Shown: one piece after another, positions 1-7,062 of the stretch | Layout of the letters: each line of letters starts with the position of its first letter | How positions within the stretch are numbered: position 1 is the stretch's first letter | Source of the DNA: an uncultured Thalassolituus sp. | GTDB taxonomy: Bacteria > Pseudomonadota > Gammaproteobacteria > Pseudomonadales > Oceanobacteraceae | DNA length: 9,435 bases | Direction: 5' to 3' | Assembly (NCBI GenBank): GCA_913054055.1 | Contig: CAJXIT010000123.1 | Coordinates: 1 to 9,435, forward strand | Translations under genes and position numbers: made by a program | The notes under the pieces: generated by a model | The model's input: only the letters and a program-made list of their open reading frames with translations | The model's database searches: none | What the model was told of the DNA's origin: nothing

Positions 1-16
1 GACGCTCTTCCGATCT
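1..16 (+). other. Residual Illumina sequencing adapter (not native DNA)
   Basis: The first 16 bases, GACGCTCTTCCGATCT, are identical to the 3' end of the common Illumina TruSeq/paired-end adapter. A 16-base exact match at the very first base of the window is not plausibly chance. It indicates untrimmed adapter at a contig end. The aroB reading frame happens to stay open through it, so a naive translation would add about five false residues to the aroB fragment. Native sequence should be taken to begin at about base 17. Confidence 0.93.
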
Positions 17-925
17 TCAAAGTTTGATGTTAGTGAGGTTGTTCTTCCTGATGGTGAACAGTTTAAAAACCTAGAGCATCTCAACCTTATTTTCGATGCA
101 TTGTTAGAAAATAGGCATAATCGCACAACCACATTGGTCGCACTTGGTGGTGGTGTAATAGGTGATATGACCGGGTTTGCCGCGGCTAGCTATCAGCGTG
201 GGGTGGGTTTTATACAAATTCCTACCACGCTGCTGTCACAAGTTGATTCTTCAGTGGGTGGTAAAACAGGTGTAAATCATGCGCTAGGTAAAAATATGAT
301 TGGTGCTTTTCACCAACCTAACTGTGTTTTAATAGATGTCTTATCATTGAATACCTTGCCGAATAATGAGCTATCAGCTGGCATTGCAGAAGTGATTAAA
401 TACGGTTTGATCTGCGATCTTCCGTTTTTTGAATGGCTAGAAAAAAACATGAATCTTTTGCTTGAACAAGATATAGGCTCGTTAATATATGCAATTGAGA
501 CTTCATGCTTAAATAAGGCGCGAGTAGTGGCCTTAGATGAGCGAGAAGGGGGTATCCGAGCTATCTTGAACTTAGGTCATACCTTTGGACACGCTATTGA
601 GACGGAACAGGGTTATGGTAATTGGTTGCACGGTGAAGCGGTTGCTGCCGGCACTATTATGGCTGCTGATCTGTCTGCACGTTTGGGTTGGATTCAAGAG
701 TCTGATGTAAGTCGAATTGTTGATATTATGTCGTCAGCTCACTTGCCTGTTAACTGCCCCGAAGGAATGAAACCTGATCGATTTAAAGCGCTTATGGCAG
801 TAGACAAAAAGGTCTTAGATGGTAAGCTGAGATTAGTTTTATTGAAATCAATGGGTGAAGCGATAACCACTTCTGATTTTAATTTAAGCGATTTAGATGC
901 AACCTTAGAAAATCTGACCAGCTAA
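17..925 (+). CDS. aroB: 3-dehydroquinate synthase AroB, C-terminal ~302 residues (5' end missing)
   Basis: Catalyses the NAD- and divalent-metal-dependent conversion of DAHP to 3-dehydroquinate, the second step of the cytoplasmic shikimate pathway. The frame is open from the window edge to TAA at 923-925. The family's conserved blocks appear in order: LPDGEQ, the glycine-rich NAD-binding ALGGGVIGD, FAAASYQRG, PTTLLSQVDSSVGGKT, and GKNMIGAFHQP. The three expected metal ligands are present: Glu in AEVIKYG (389-391), His in LGHTFGH (578-580) and His in WLHGEA (629-631). E. coli AroB is about 362 residues, so roughly 60 N-terminal residues lie off the window. A TTG at base 101 could be called as a start, but homology clearly continues upstream of it, so that start is an artefact of truncation. 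A 26-base gap to the damX-like gene suggests co-transcription, as in other gammaproteobacteria where aroK-aroB-damX are linked. Confidence 0.96.
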   Translation, partial: SKFDVSEVVLPDGEQFKNLEHLNLIFDALLENRHNRTTTLVALGGGVIGDMTGFAAASYQRGVGFIQIPTTLLSQVDSSVGGKTGVNHALGKNMIGAFHQPNCVLIDVLSLNTLPNNELSAGIAEVIKYGLICDLPFFEWLEKNMNLLLEQDIGSLIYAIETSCLNKARVVALDEREGGIRAILNLGHTFGHAIETEQGYGNWLHGEAVAAGTIMAADLSARLGWIQESDVSRIVDIMSSAHLPVNCPEGMKPDRFKALMAVDKKVLDGKLRLVLLKSMGEAITTSDFNLSDLDATLENLTS

Positions 926-951
926 TAAAATAATAACAGCGGAGGGCAGTC

Positions 952-2340
952 ATGGTGCATGTTACTCCAAAGCCAATATTGGTAGGCGAGCGTATTCAGC
1001 AATTGGATATGCTTTTGCATATCCAAGAGTTCAGCTCAATGATTGCCGTGATTACAGGTCATGCGCAAATGGGCAAAACGGCACTTTTAGAAAGCGCCGT
1101 ATCTCAATTATCCATTCATCATCAAGTCATCTCTTTCAGCGCAGCCGAGACGCAATCAGAGAATCAAGTTTTACACCTAGTTTCAGACCAGTTGCATGTT
1201 AATCATGATTGGCAATCTATCGAACAAGCTGTGCTTGATATTCACCAGCAAGGTGAAACGGTTAATGTGTTGATTGATGATGCGCATTTATTGTCTTTTG
1301 AATTACTTGAAATATTAGCAGCAAGAGCGGTTAATGAAGATGGGTGGCATCTTGTTTTGACGGGTGACGACACCTTATTCGACAAAATGCTCCAGGTTCA
1401 AAATGATTTGCACCACAGCAATTTGATTCACCATATAGAATTGGCTGCGATTAATGTAGAGGAAGCAACAGATTTTGCAGCAGAATTTTTTAAGCGTGAG
1501 GGTTCTGACTCTGTGGCCATTAGTCAGCAGAAAATAGAACATTTATGGGCACTAACCAGCGGGGTACCGGGTAAATTATTAGATGCCTTGCTCAACGAAA
1601 AACAAGAAAAAGTAGTTGAAGCGTCTAGATTCCCTTTAGGGCATGTTGCCGCTGTATGCTTGATTGCAATCGCGCTGGTGTTTTCAAGTATTTATCAAGA
1701 AGAGGGAAATGAACTAGATGCTGTTGAGCAAATAATCGCTTCCAGTTCAGAGATAATTGAACCTCAAAGTACAGGAGCTGAGAAGCCAGCTCAGGCTGAT
1801 GAACGTTTAGAATCGGGCTTTAATACACGTTCAAAATCCAATGAAATAGTTTCTGATACAAGTCAAATTGATATAGATACTAAGCCTGCTAAACAGACGG
1901 TCATTACAGTAAAAGGCTCAGAGCCGACAATCGTTCAACCGAAAACATCAACAGCTAGCGCGACCCTTTCAATACCCTCTACAGCAGAGCTGAAAGCTGA
2001 GTCTGTAGTTAAAATAGCAGAGAGTAAACCGAAGCCGCCTTTACATCCGTTATTGGAAGCCCCTGCAAATGGCTTTGCGCTTCAATTACTCGGCGTACGC
2101 AACCGGGCAAGTGCTGAGAAAGTGATGGCTGAGTTTAAGCAGGCATTAGGAAGTGATCAATTAAGCGTTTATGAGACAACTTACAAGGGTCAGCCATGGT
2201 TTGTAGTGGTTTACGGCCCCGTAAACACTAAAAAGGCTGCAAACCTTAAGGCAGGCTCAATCGCCAAACGATTACAAAACCAGCCCTGGGTACGACCAAT
2301 GGCGAAAATACAGGAAGATATAAGAAGAATTCACCCTTAA
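952..2340 (+). CDS. damX: DamX-like cell-division protein: P-loop ATPase, membrane span, SPOR domain
   Basis: A 462-residue, probably inner-membrane protein. Residues ~10-215 form a P-loop ATPase domain: Walker A GHAQMGKT (36-43), Walker B VLIDDAH (106-112), a strand ending LVLTGDD (134-140) and LTSGVPGKLL (201-210), resembling the GspA/ExeA type of AAA ATPase. A hydrophobic stretch at ~231-247 is the only membrane span, so the ATPase should be cytoplasmic and the rest periplasmic. Residues ~250-370 are a Ser/Pro/Lys/Glu-rich linker. Residues 374-462 form a SPOR domain; the segment YETTYKGQPWFVVVYGP closely resembles the end of E. coli DamX (YETTRNGQPWYVLVSG). SPOR domains bind septal peptidoglycan lacking stem peptides, so a role in division is inferred. 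E. coli DamX, as I recall it, lacks the ATPase part. ATG 952 is supported by GGAGG at 941-945. It follows aroB by 26 bases and has no promoter of its own that I can see. The symbol rests on synteny plus the SPOR match; an uncharacterised ATPase/SPOR protein is the cautious alternative. Confidence 0.87.
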   Translation: MVHVTPKPILVGERIQQLDMLLHIQEFSSMIAVITGHAQMGKTALLESAVSQLSIHHQVISFSAAETQSENQVLHLVSDQLHVNHDWQSIEQAVLDIHQQGETVNVLIDDAHLLSFELLEILAARAVNEDGWHLVLTGDDTLFDKMLQVQNDLHHSNLIHHIELAAINVEEATDFAAEFFKREGSDSVAISQQKIEHLWALTSGVPGKLLDALLNEKQEKVVEASRFPLGHVAAVCLIAIALVFSSIYQEEGNELDAVEQIIASSSEIIEPQSTGAEKPAQADERLESGFNTRSKSNEIVSDTSQIDIDTKPAKQTVITVKGSEPTIVQPKTSTASATLSIPSTAELKAESVVKIAESKPKPPLHPLLEAPANGFALQLLGVRNRASAEKVMAEFKQALGSDQLSVYETTYKGQPWFVVVYGPVNTKKAANLKAGSIAKRLQNQPWVRPMAKIQEDIRRIHP

Positions 2341-2367
2341 GTCCATACCTAGCCCTCTATATATTTC

Positions 2368-2409
2368 GCAAATTTGTTCATTTTTGTGGCAAATTTGCAC
2401 ATTTTTGTG
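2368..2409. repeat. Two 21-bp tandem repeats upstream of gltB
   Basis: Units 2368-2388 and 2389-2409 are directly adjacent and identical at 19 of 21 positions, differing only at unit positions 10-11. Each contains GCAAATTTG followed by CATTTTTGTG, and the second unit contains the perfect 10-bp palindrome GCAAATTTGC (2389-2398). The 21-bp period is two helical turns, so both units face the same side of the DNA. Their centres lie about 97 and 76 bases upstream of the inferred gltB transcription start. This placement fits a pair of activator or repressor sites, but no specific regulator is recognised. A simple slippage duplication is the alternative. Confidence 0.7.
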
Positions 2410-2428
2410 GCGTATCTTGCCACCTTTT
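2407..2428 (+). terminator. Possible weak intrinsic terminator after the aroB-damX operon
   Basis: GTGGCG (2407-2412) can pair with TGCCAC (2418-2423), giving a 6-bp stem with one G-U pair and a 5-base loop. CTTTT follows at 2424-2428, with more T-rich sequence after it. The position, 67 bases after the damX-like stop and just before the gltB promoter candidate, suits a terminator separating the two operons. The stem is short and the T-run modest, so read-through into gltB is likely if it functions at all. It overlaps the last bases of the tandem repeats. Confidence 0.4.
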
Positions 2429-2439
2429 AGCTATTTTAT

Positions 2440-2468
2440 TTGAGTAGAGCTTTACTCGTGTGTAGAAT
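2440..2468 (+). promoter_or_regulatory. Candidate sigma-70 promoter for gltBD
   Basis: A -35 box TTGAGT (2440-2445, 4/6 to consensus) is separated by exactly 17 bases from a -10 box TAGAAT (2463-2468, 5/6). Transcription would start near 2475, leaving a leader of ~37 to ~85 bases depending on which gltB ATG is used. It is the best-spaced pair I found between the damX-like stop and gltB, and it lies directly downstream of the tandem repeats. The call is by eye from consensus only. Confidence 0.45.
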
Positions 2469-2511
2469 AAGCGTCCTTTTGTCTGTTCAAAACCACTGAA
2501 TTGGCGTAGAA

Positions 2512-5500
2512 ATGCCTTCTAAGGTATTGATTTATAAAGAATTTTTGATGAGAACGTCTATGAGAACAGGTCTGTACACACCAGGTGAATTCAAAGACAA
2601 CTGTGGCTTTGGCTTGATTGCCCACATGGAAGGCCAAGCAAGTCACGACCTTTTGAGTACGGCTATAGAATCTTTAACTTGTATGACCCACCGTGGCGGT
2701 ATCGCTGCAGATGGTAAAACAGGTGATGGTTGTGGCCTATTAATCCAAAAGCCAGATAGCTTTCTGCGTGAAGTTGTAAAGACTGACTTAGGTATCGAAT
2801 TACCAAAGCAGTATGCAGTGGGTATGGTATTCCTAGATTTAGATATTGCTATTGCAGATAAACAGCGTGCTGCTTTGAATAAAGCATTCGAAGCTGAAGG
2901 TCTAGTTGTAAGCGGTTGGAGAAATGTTCCAACTAATAATGATTGTTTAGGACCAATGGCCATTGATTGCTTGCCACGCTTTGAGCAAGTGTTTGTATCG
3001 GGCGCCGGTGAGCTGTCTCAACAAGACTTTGCTGTTAAGTTATATTACGCTCGCCGCAAAGCTGAATTGGCACTTGCTGATAACCAAGATTTTTATATCT
3101 GTTCTTTATCTGAAAATACCCTTTCATATAAAGGCTTGATGATGCCTGTTGATTTACCTAACTTTTACTTAGATTTAGGTGATGAGCGATTAGAGACTGC
3201 TATTTGTGTTTTCCACCAGCGTTTCTCTACCAACACGGCACCTCGCTGGCCTTTGGCTCAACCGTTCCGCATGTTGGCGCACAACGGTGAGATCAACACT
3301 ATTCGTGGTAACCGTAATTGGGCTGCGGCTCGCGGTGGTAAATTTGAATCAGACCTACTTGAAAATCTAGATAGTATTCAGCCAGTGGTCAACACCACAG
3401 GCTCTGACTCTTCTTCTATGGATAACATGCTAGAGCTATTACATACCGGTGGTATGAATATGTTCCGTGCTATTCGCATGATGATTCCACCAGCATGGCA
3501 AAATGTTGAAACCATGGATGCCGATCTACGTGCATTCTACGAATACAACAGCATGCACATGGAACCATGGGACGGCCCAGCGGGTCTTGTAATTACCGAT
3601 GGGCGTTATGCGGTTTGTGGTCTTGACCGTAACGGTCTACGTCCATCTCGTTGGGTGAAAACCAAAAACGGTTACATCACCGTAGCGTCTGAAATCGGTA
3701 CCCACAGCTACAACCCCGAAGACGTAATTTCTAAAGGTCGTGTAGGCCCAGGTCAAATCCTAGCCATTGATACTCAAACCGGTGAAGTACTAGAAGCCGA
3801 TGATATCGACGGTCGTTTAAAGTCTTCTCAGCCTTACCGTAAATGGTTAAAAGAAAACTCTATTCGCATTGAAAGCAAGCTTGAGCTTGAGCGCATCAAT
3901 GAAGAGCCATTAAGTGAAGATGCACTTAAAGCCTCTCAAAAGCGTCACCTTGTAAGCTTTGAAGAGCGTGAGCAAGTATTGCGCGCCATGGCTGAAGCCG
4001 GTGTAGAAGGCACAGGTTCAATGGGTGACGACGCGCCGATGGCTGTGTTGTCTGAAAACTCTCGCCACATTGCTGATTACTTCCGTCAGATGTTTGCGCA
4101 GGTAACCAACCCGCCAATCGATCCATTGCGTGAAGCCATCGTAATGTCTCTAGAGACATGCATTGGTAAAGAGAAAAACGTATTCGTTGAAAACGCCGAT
4201 CACGCTAGCCGTATCGTATTAACCAGCCCTGTATTATCGCCGCTTAAATTTAATGGCCTTAAGAATACTGGCAAAGACGATTTCAACTACACCACTCTAT
4301 CGTTAGCGTTTGATGAAAGTACTGGCCTTAAAGCCGCTATCGAAAACCTAAAAGAGCAAGCAGAAGCCGCTGCCCGAGAAGGTGTAACTATCTTGATTCT
4401 TTCTGACCGCGAAGTGGCAGAAGGTCAACTAGTGATTCCATCTGCCATGGCAACCGGCGCGGTTCACCACGGCTTGATCAAAAAATCTCTACGTTGTGAT
4501 ACCAACATTGTTGTGGAAACAGGCGATGCCCGTGACGGCCATCACTTTGCCGTACTATTAGGCTTTGGTGCCACAGCGGTTTACCCATGGTTAACTTACG
4601 AAGTGCTTGGCGACATGCACAAAAAAGGCGAGCTATTAGGTGACCCGCTAGTAAGCAATCAGAACTTCCGCAAAGCTATCCGCAAAGGCTTGATGAAGAT
4701 CCTATCTAAAATGGGTATCTCTACCATCGCCTCTTACCGTGGTTCTCAATTATTCGAAGGCATTGGTCTAGATAAAGAAATCGTTGATCTTTGCTTCTGT
4801 GGTTTAAGCAGCCGTATCGCAGGTGCGGGTTTTGAAGAATTCGAAACAGACCTTAAAACCAATGCTAAAAACGCAGCGAAAGCTCGTAAGAACATCGACC
4901 AAGGTGGTTTGTTCAAATACGTTCACGGTGGCGAATACCACGCCTTTAACCCAGACGTAATCACCACTATTCAGGATGCAGTGCAAACCGGTTCTCAAGC
5001 GTCTTATGACAAATATGCAGAACTTGTTAATACCCGTCCAACGGCCACATTGCGTGACCTATTCAAACTGAATACAGAAAACAGCATCAGCATTGATGAC
5101 GTTGAGCCAGTGGAAGCTATCTTCCCACGCTTTGACTCAGCTGCAATGTCCCTAGGTGCATTATCTCCAGAAGCTCACGAAGCATTGGCGCAAGCCATGA
5201 ACGAGCTTGGTGGTAATTCTAACTCTGGTGAAGGTGGTGAAGATCCTAAGCGTTACGGCACACTGAAAAACTCTAAGATCAAGCAGATTGCTTCTGGTCG
5301 TTTCGGTGTAACCCCTCACTACTTATCAAGTGCAGAAGTTCTGCAGATTAAAGTCGCTCAGGGTGCGAAGCCGGGTGAAGGTGGTCAGCTGCCAGGTGGT
5401 AAGGTAAATAACCTAATCGCAACTTTGCGTTACTCGGTTCCAGGTGTGACTTTGATTTCACCTCCGCCGCACCATGATATTTATTCTATCGAAGATTTGG

Positions 5501-7008
5501 CCCAGCTAATCTACGATCTAAAACAGGTTAACCCACGGGCTAAAGTATCGGTGAAATTAGTATCCGAGCCTGGCGTTGGTACCATCGCAGCGGGTGTTGC
5601 AAAAGCTTACGCTGATTTAATCACCATCTCTGGTTACGACGGTGGTACAGCGGCATCTCCGCTAACATCTATCAAGTATGCAGGCTCACCGTTCGAGCTT
5701 GGTCTAGCAGAAGCCCACCAAGCACTACGTGCTAACGACCTGCGTGGTAACGTGCGTCTGCAAACAGACGGCGGTTTAAAAACTGGCTTAGACATTGTGA
5801 AAGCGGCCATCCTAGGTGCAGAAAGCTTCGGCTTTGGTACTACGCCAATGGTTGCCATGGGTTGTAAATACCTACGTATTTGTCACCTAAATAACTGTGC
5901 CACAGGTGTTGCGACTCAGAACGACCATCTTCGTGATGCGCACTTTATTGGTACCGTTGAAATGGTTAAAAACTTCTTCCGCTTCGTAGCTGAAGAAACT
6001 CGTCAGTGGATGGCGGCAGTCGGTGTTAAATCTTTGGTTGAATTAGTAGGTCGTACTGACTTATTAGAAGTAATCGAAGGCGCCACTGCTAAGCAGCGTA
6101 AACTGGATTTATCTGACCTTCTTGGTAACGATCAAATCCCTGCTGACAAACCACACACAGTTCAAGTTGATCGCAACACTCCTTACGATGAAGGTGCTCT
6201 AGCTGAGCGCATGTTAGAAGAAACTCTAGCAGCCATCGAAGGCAAAAAAGGCGGTGAGTTTAGTTACAATGTTGGTAACTGTGACCGTTCTACAGGTGCT
6301 CGCCTTTCTGGTGAAATCGCACTGCGTCACGGTAACCAAGGCATGGCCAATGCGCCAATTAAACTAAACCTAAACGGTACTGCTGGTCAGTCATTTGGTG
6401 TTTGGAATGCCGGTGGTTTGAACATGTACCTTGAAGGTGATGCCAACGATTACGTAGGTAAAGGCATGACTGGCGGTAAGCTAGTGATCTTCCCACCAAA
6501 AGGTTCTGCGTTTAACTCTCAAGACGCTTCTATCGTGGGTAACACCTGTTTATACGGTGCCACAGGCGGTCAGCTGTTAGCAGCAGGTCGTGCCGGTGAG
6601 CGTTTTGCGGTACGTAACTCTGGCGCTAAAGCGGTTGTTGAAGGGGCGGGCGATCACTGCTGTGAATACATGACAGGCGGTCAGATTACCGTGCTAGGTA
6701 GCACAGGTTATAACTTTGGTGCAGGTATGACAGGCGGCTTCGCTTACGTACTAGACCAAGAGAATACCTTTGTGGATAAGTACAACCACGAGTTGGTAGA
6801 TATTCATCGCATTAGCAACGAAGAAACAGAAGGCCATCGCAATCACTTGCGTAGCGTTCTAAAAGAATACATCGAAGAAACAGGCAGTGCCTGGGGCCAA
6901 GAAATCTTGGATAACTTCGATAACTTTATTGGTAAGTTCTGGTTGGTTAAGCCTAAGGCAGCCAGCCTAGAACAGTTACTAGTCAACACCCGGACTCGCT
7001 CTGAGTAA
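2512..7008 (+). CDS. gltB: Glutamate synthase [NADPH] large (alpha) subunit GltB
   Basis: Large subunit of GOGAT, which transfers the amide nitrogen of glutamine to 2-oxoglutarate with electrons supplied through GltD. Numbered from 2512 (1498 residues), it shows: a class II glutamine amidotransferase domain with nucleophile Cys31 (FKDNCGFG), HRGG, HNGEIN around 257-262 and GSDSSSMDN; a central domain at ~460-780; an FMN-binding synthase domain from ~860 with GEGGEDP (906-912); Cys1118, Cys1124 and Cys1129 spaced as the 3Fe-4S ligands (CKYLRICHLNNC); and the GXGXG beta-helix domain at ~1250-1415. The length fits the family. Cys31 should become the mature N-terminus after propeptide removal. 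The start is unresolved: 2512 is the longest ATG frame, but ATGs at 2548 and 2560 give shorter propeptides. Starting at 2560 would put Cys at residue 15, as I recall for Pseudomonas GltB. None has a strong Shine-Dalgarno. It is followed after 54 bases by gltD. Confidence 0.97.
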   Translation: MPSKVLIYKEFLMRTSMRTGLYTPGEFKDNCGFGLIAHMEGQASHDLLSTAIESLTCMTHRGGIAADGKTGDGCGLLIQKPDSFLREVVKTDLGIELPKQYAVGMVFLDLDIAIADKQRAALNKAFEAEGLVVSGWRNVPTNNDCLGPMAIDCLPRFEQVFVSGAGELSQQDFAVKLYYARRKAELALADNQDFYICSLSENTLSYKGLMMPVDLPNFYLDLGDERLETAICVFHQRFSTNTAPRWPLAQPFRMLAHNGEINTIRGNRNWAAARGGKFESDLLENLDSIQPVVNTTGSDSSSMDNMLELLHTGGMNMFRAIRMMIPPAWQNVETMDADLRAFYEYNSMHMEPWDGPAGLVITDGRYAVCGLDRNGLRPSRWVKTKNGYITVASEIGTHSYNPEDVISKGRVGPGQILAIDTQTGEVLEADDIDGRLKSSQPYRKWLKENSIRIESKLELERINEEPLSEDALKASQKRHLVSFEEREQVLRAMAEAGVEGTGSMGDDAPMAVLSENSRHIADYFRQMFAQVTNPPIDPLREAIVMSLETCIGKEKNVFVENADHASRIVLTSPVLSPLKFNGLKNTGKDDFNYTTLSLAFDESTGLKAAIENLKEQAEAAAREGVTILILSDREVAEGQLVIPSAMATGAVHHGLIKKSLRCDTNIVVETGDARDGHHFAVLLGFGATAVYPWLTYEVLGDMHKKGELLGDPLVSNQNFRKAIRKGLMKILSKMGISTIASYRGSQLFEGIGLDKEIVDLCFCGLSSRIAGAGFEEFETDLKTNAKNAAKARKNIDQGGLFKYVHGGEYHAFNPDVITTIQDAVQTGSQASYDKYAELVNTRPTATLRDLFKLNTENSISIDDVEPVEAIFPRFDSAAMSLGALSPEAHEALAQAMNELGGNSNSGEGGEDPKRYGTLKNSKIKQIASGRFGVTPHYLSSAEVLQIKVAQGAKPGEGGQLPGGKVNNLIATLRYSVPGVTLISPPPHHDIYSIEDLAQLIYDLKQVNPRAKVSVKLVSEPGVGTIAAGVAKAYADLITISGYDGGTAASPLTSIKYAGSPFELGLAEAHQALRANDLRGNVRLQTDGGLKTGLDIVKAAILGAESFGFGTTPMVAMGCKYLRICHLNNCATGVATQNDHLRDAHFIGTVEMVKNFFRFVAEETRQWMAAVGVKSLVELVGRTDLLEVIEGATAKQRKLDLSDLLGNDQIPADKPHTVQVDRNTPYDEGALAERMLEETLAAIEGKKGGEFSYNVGNCDRSTGARLSGEIALRHGNQGMANAPIKLNLNGTAGQSFGVWNAGGLNMYLEGDANDYVGKGMTGGKLVIFPPKGSAFNSQDASIVGNTCLYGATGGQLLAAGRAGERFAVRNSGAKAVVEGAGDHCCEYMTGGQITVLGSTGYNFGAGMTGGFAYVLDQENTFVDKYNHELVDIHRISNEETEGHRNHLRSVLKEYIEETGSAWGQEILDNFDNFIGKFWLVKPKAASLEQLLVNTRTRSE

Positions 7009-7048
7009 TCAGATCGAGCACTTTAAAAAAGAGCTGACAAGCGAGTCC
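6992..7048 (+). promoter_or_regulatory. Potential RNA stem spanning the gltB stop codon and the gltB-gltD spacer
   Basis: GGACTCGCT (6992-7000), within the last gltB codons, is a perfect 9-bp inverted repeat of AGCGAGTCC (7040-7048), with a 39-base interior. Immediately inside the left arm, CTGA (7001-7004) and TCAG (7009-7012) can form a small hairpin with loop GTAA, a GNRA-type tetraloop, which contains most of the gltB stop codon. The right arm ends four bases before the gltD ribosome-binding site AGGTGA (7053-7058). In the transcript this could couple gltD translation to ribosomes finishing gltB, or protect or process the mRNA between cistrons. The pairing is seen in sequence; the function is inference. 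Confidence 0.45.
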
Positions 7049-7062
7049 AATTAGGTGAATTT

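Noticed and set aside
101..925. aroB starting at TTG 101 as a complete 274-residue gene
   Set aside because: Conserved AroB sequence, including LPDGEQ, continues in frame upstream to base 17. The gene is truncated by the contig end, not naturally short.
2368..2409. Tandem repeats as the start of a CRISPR array
   Set aside because: The two units are directly adjacent with no spacer, are imperfect and have no cas genes nearby.
2452..5858. Minus-strand open frames of 64-106 codons opposite gltB and its leader
   Set aside because: They are shadows of gltB with no ribosome-binding sites or recognisable domains.
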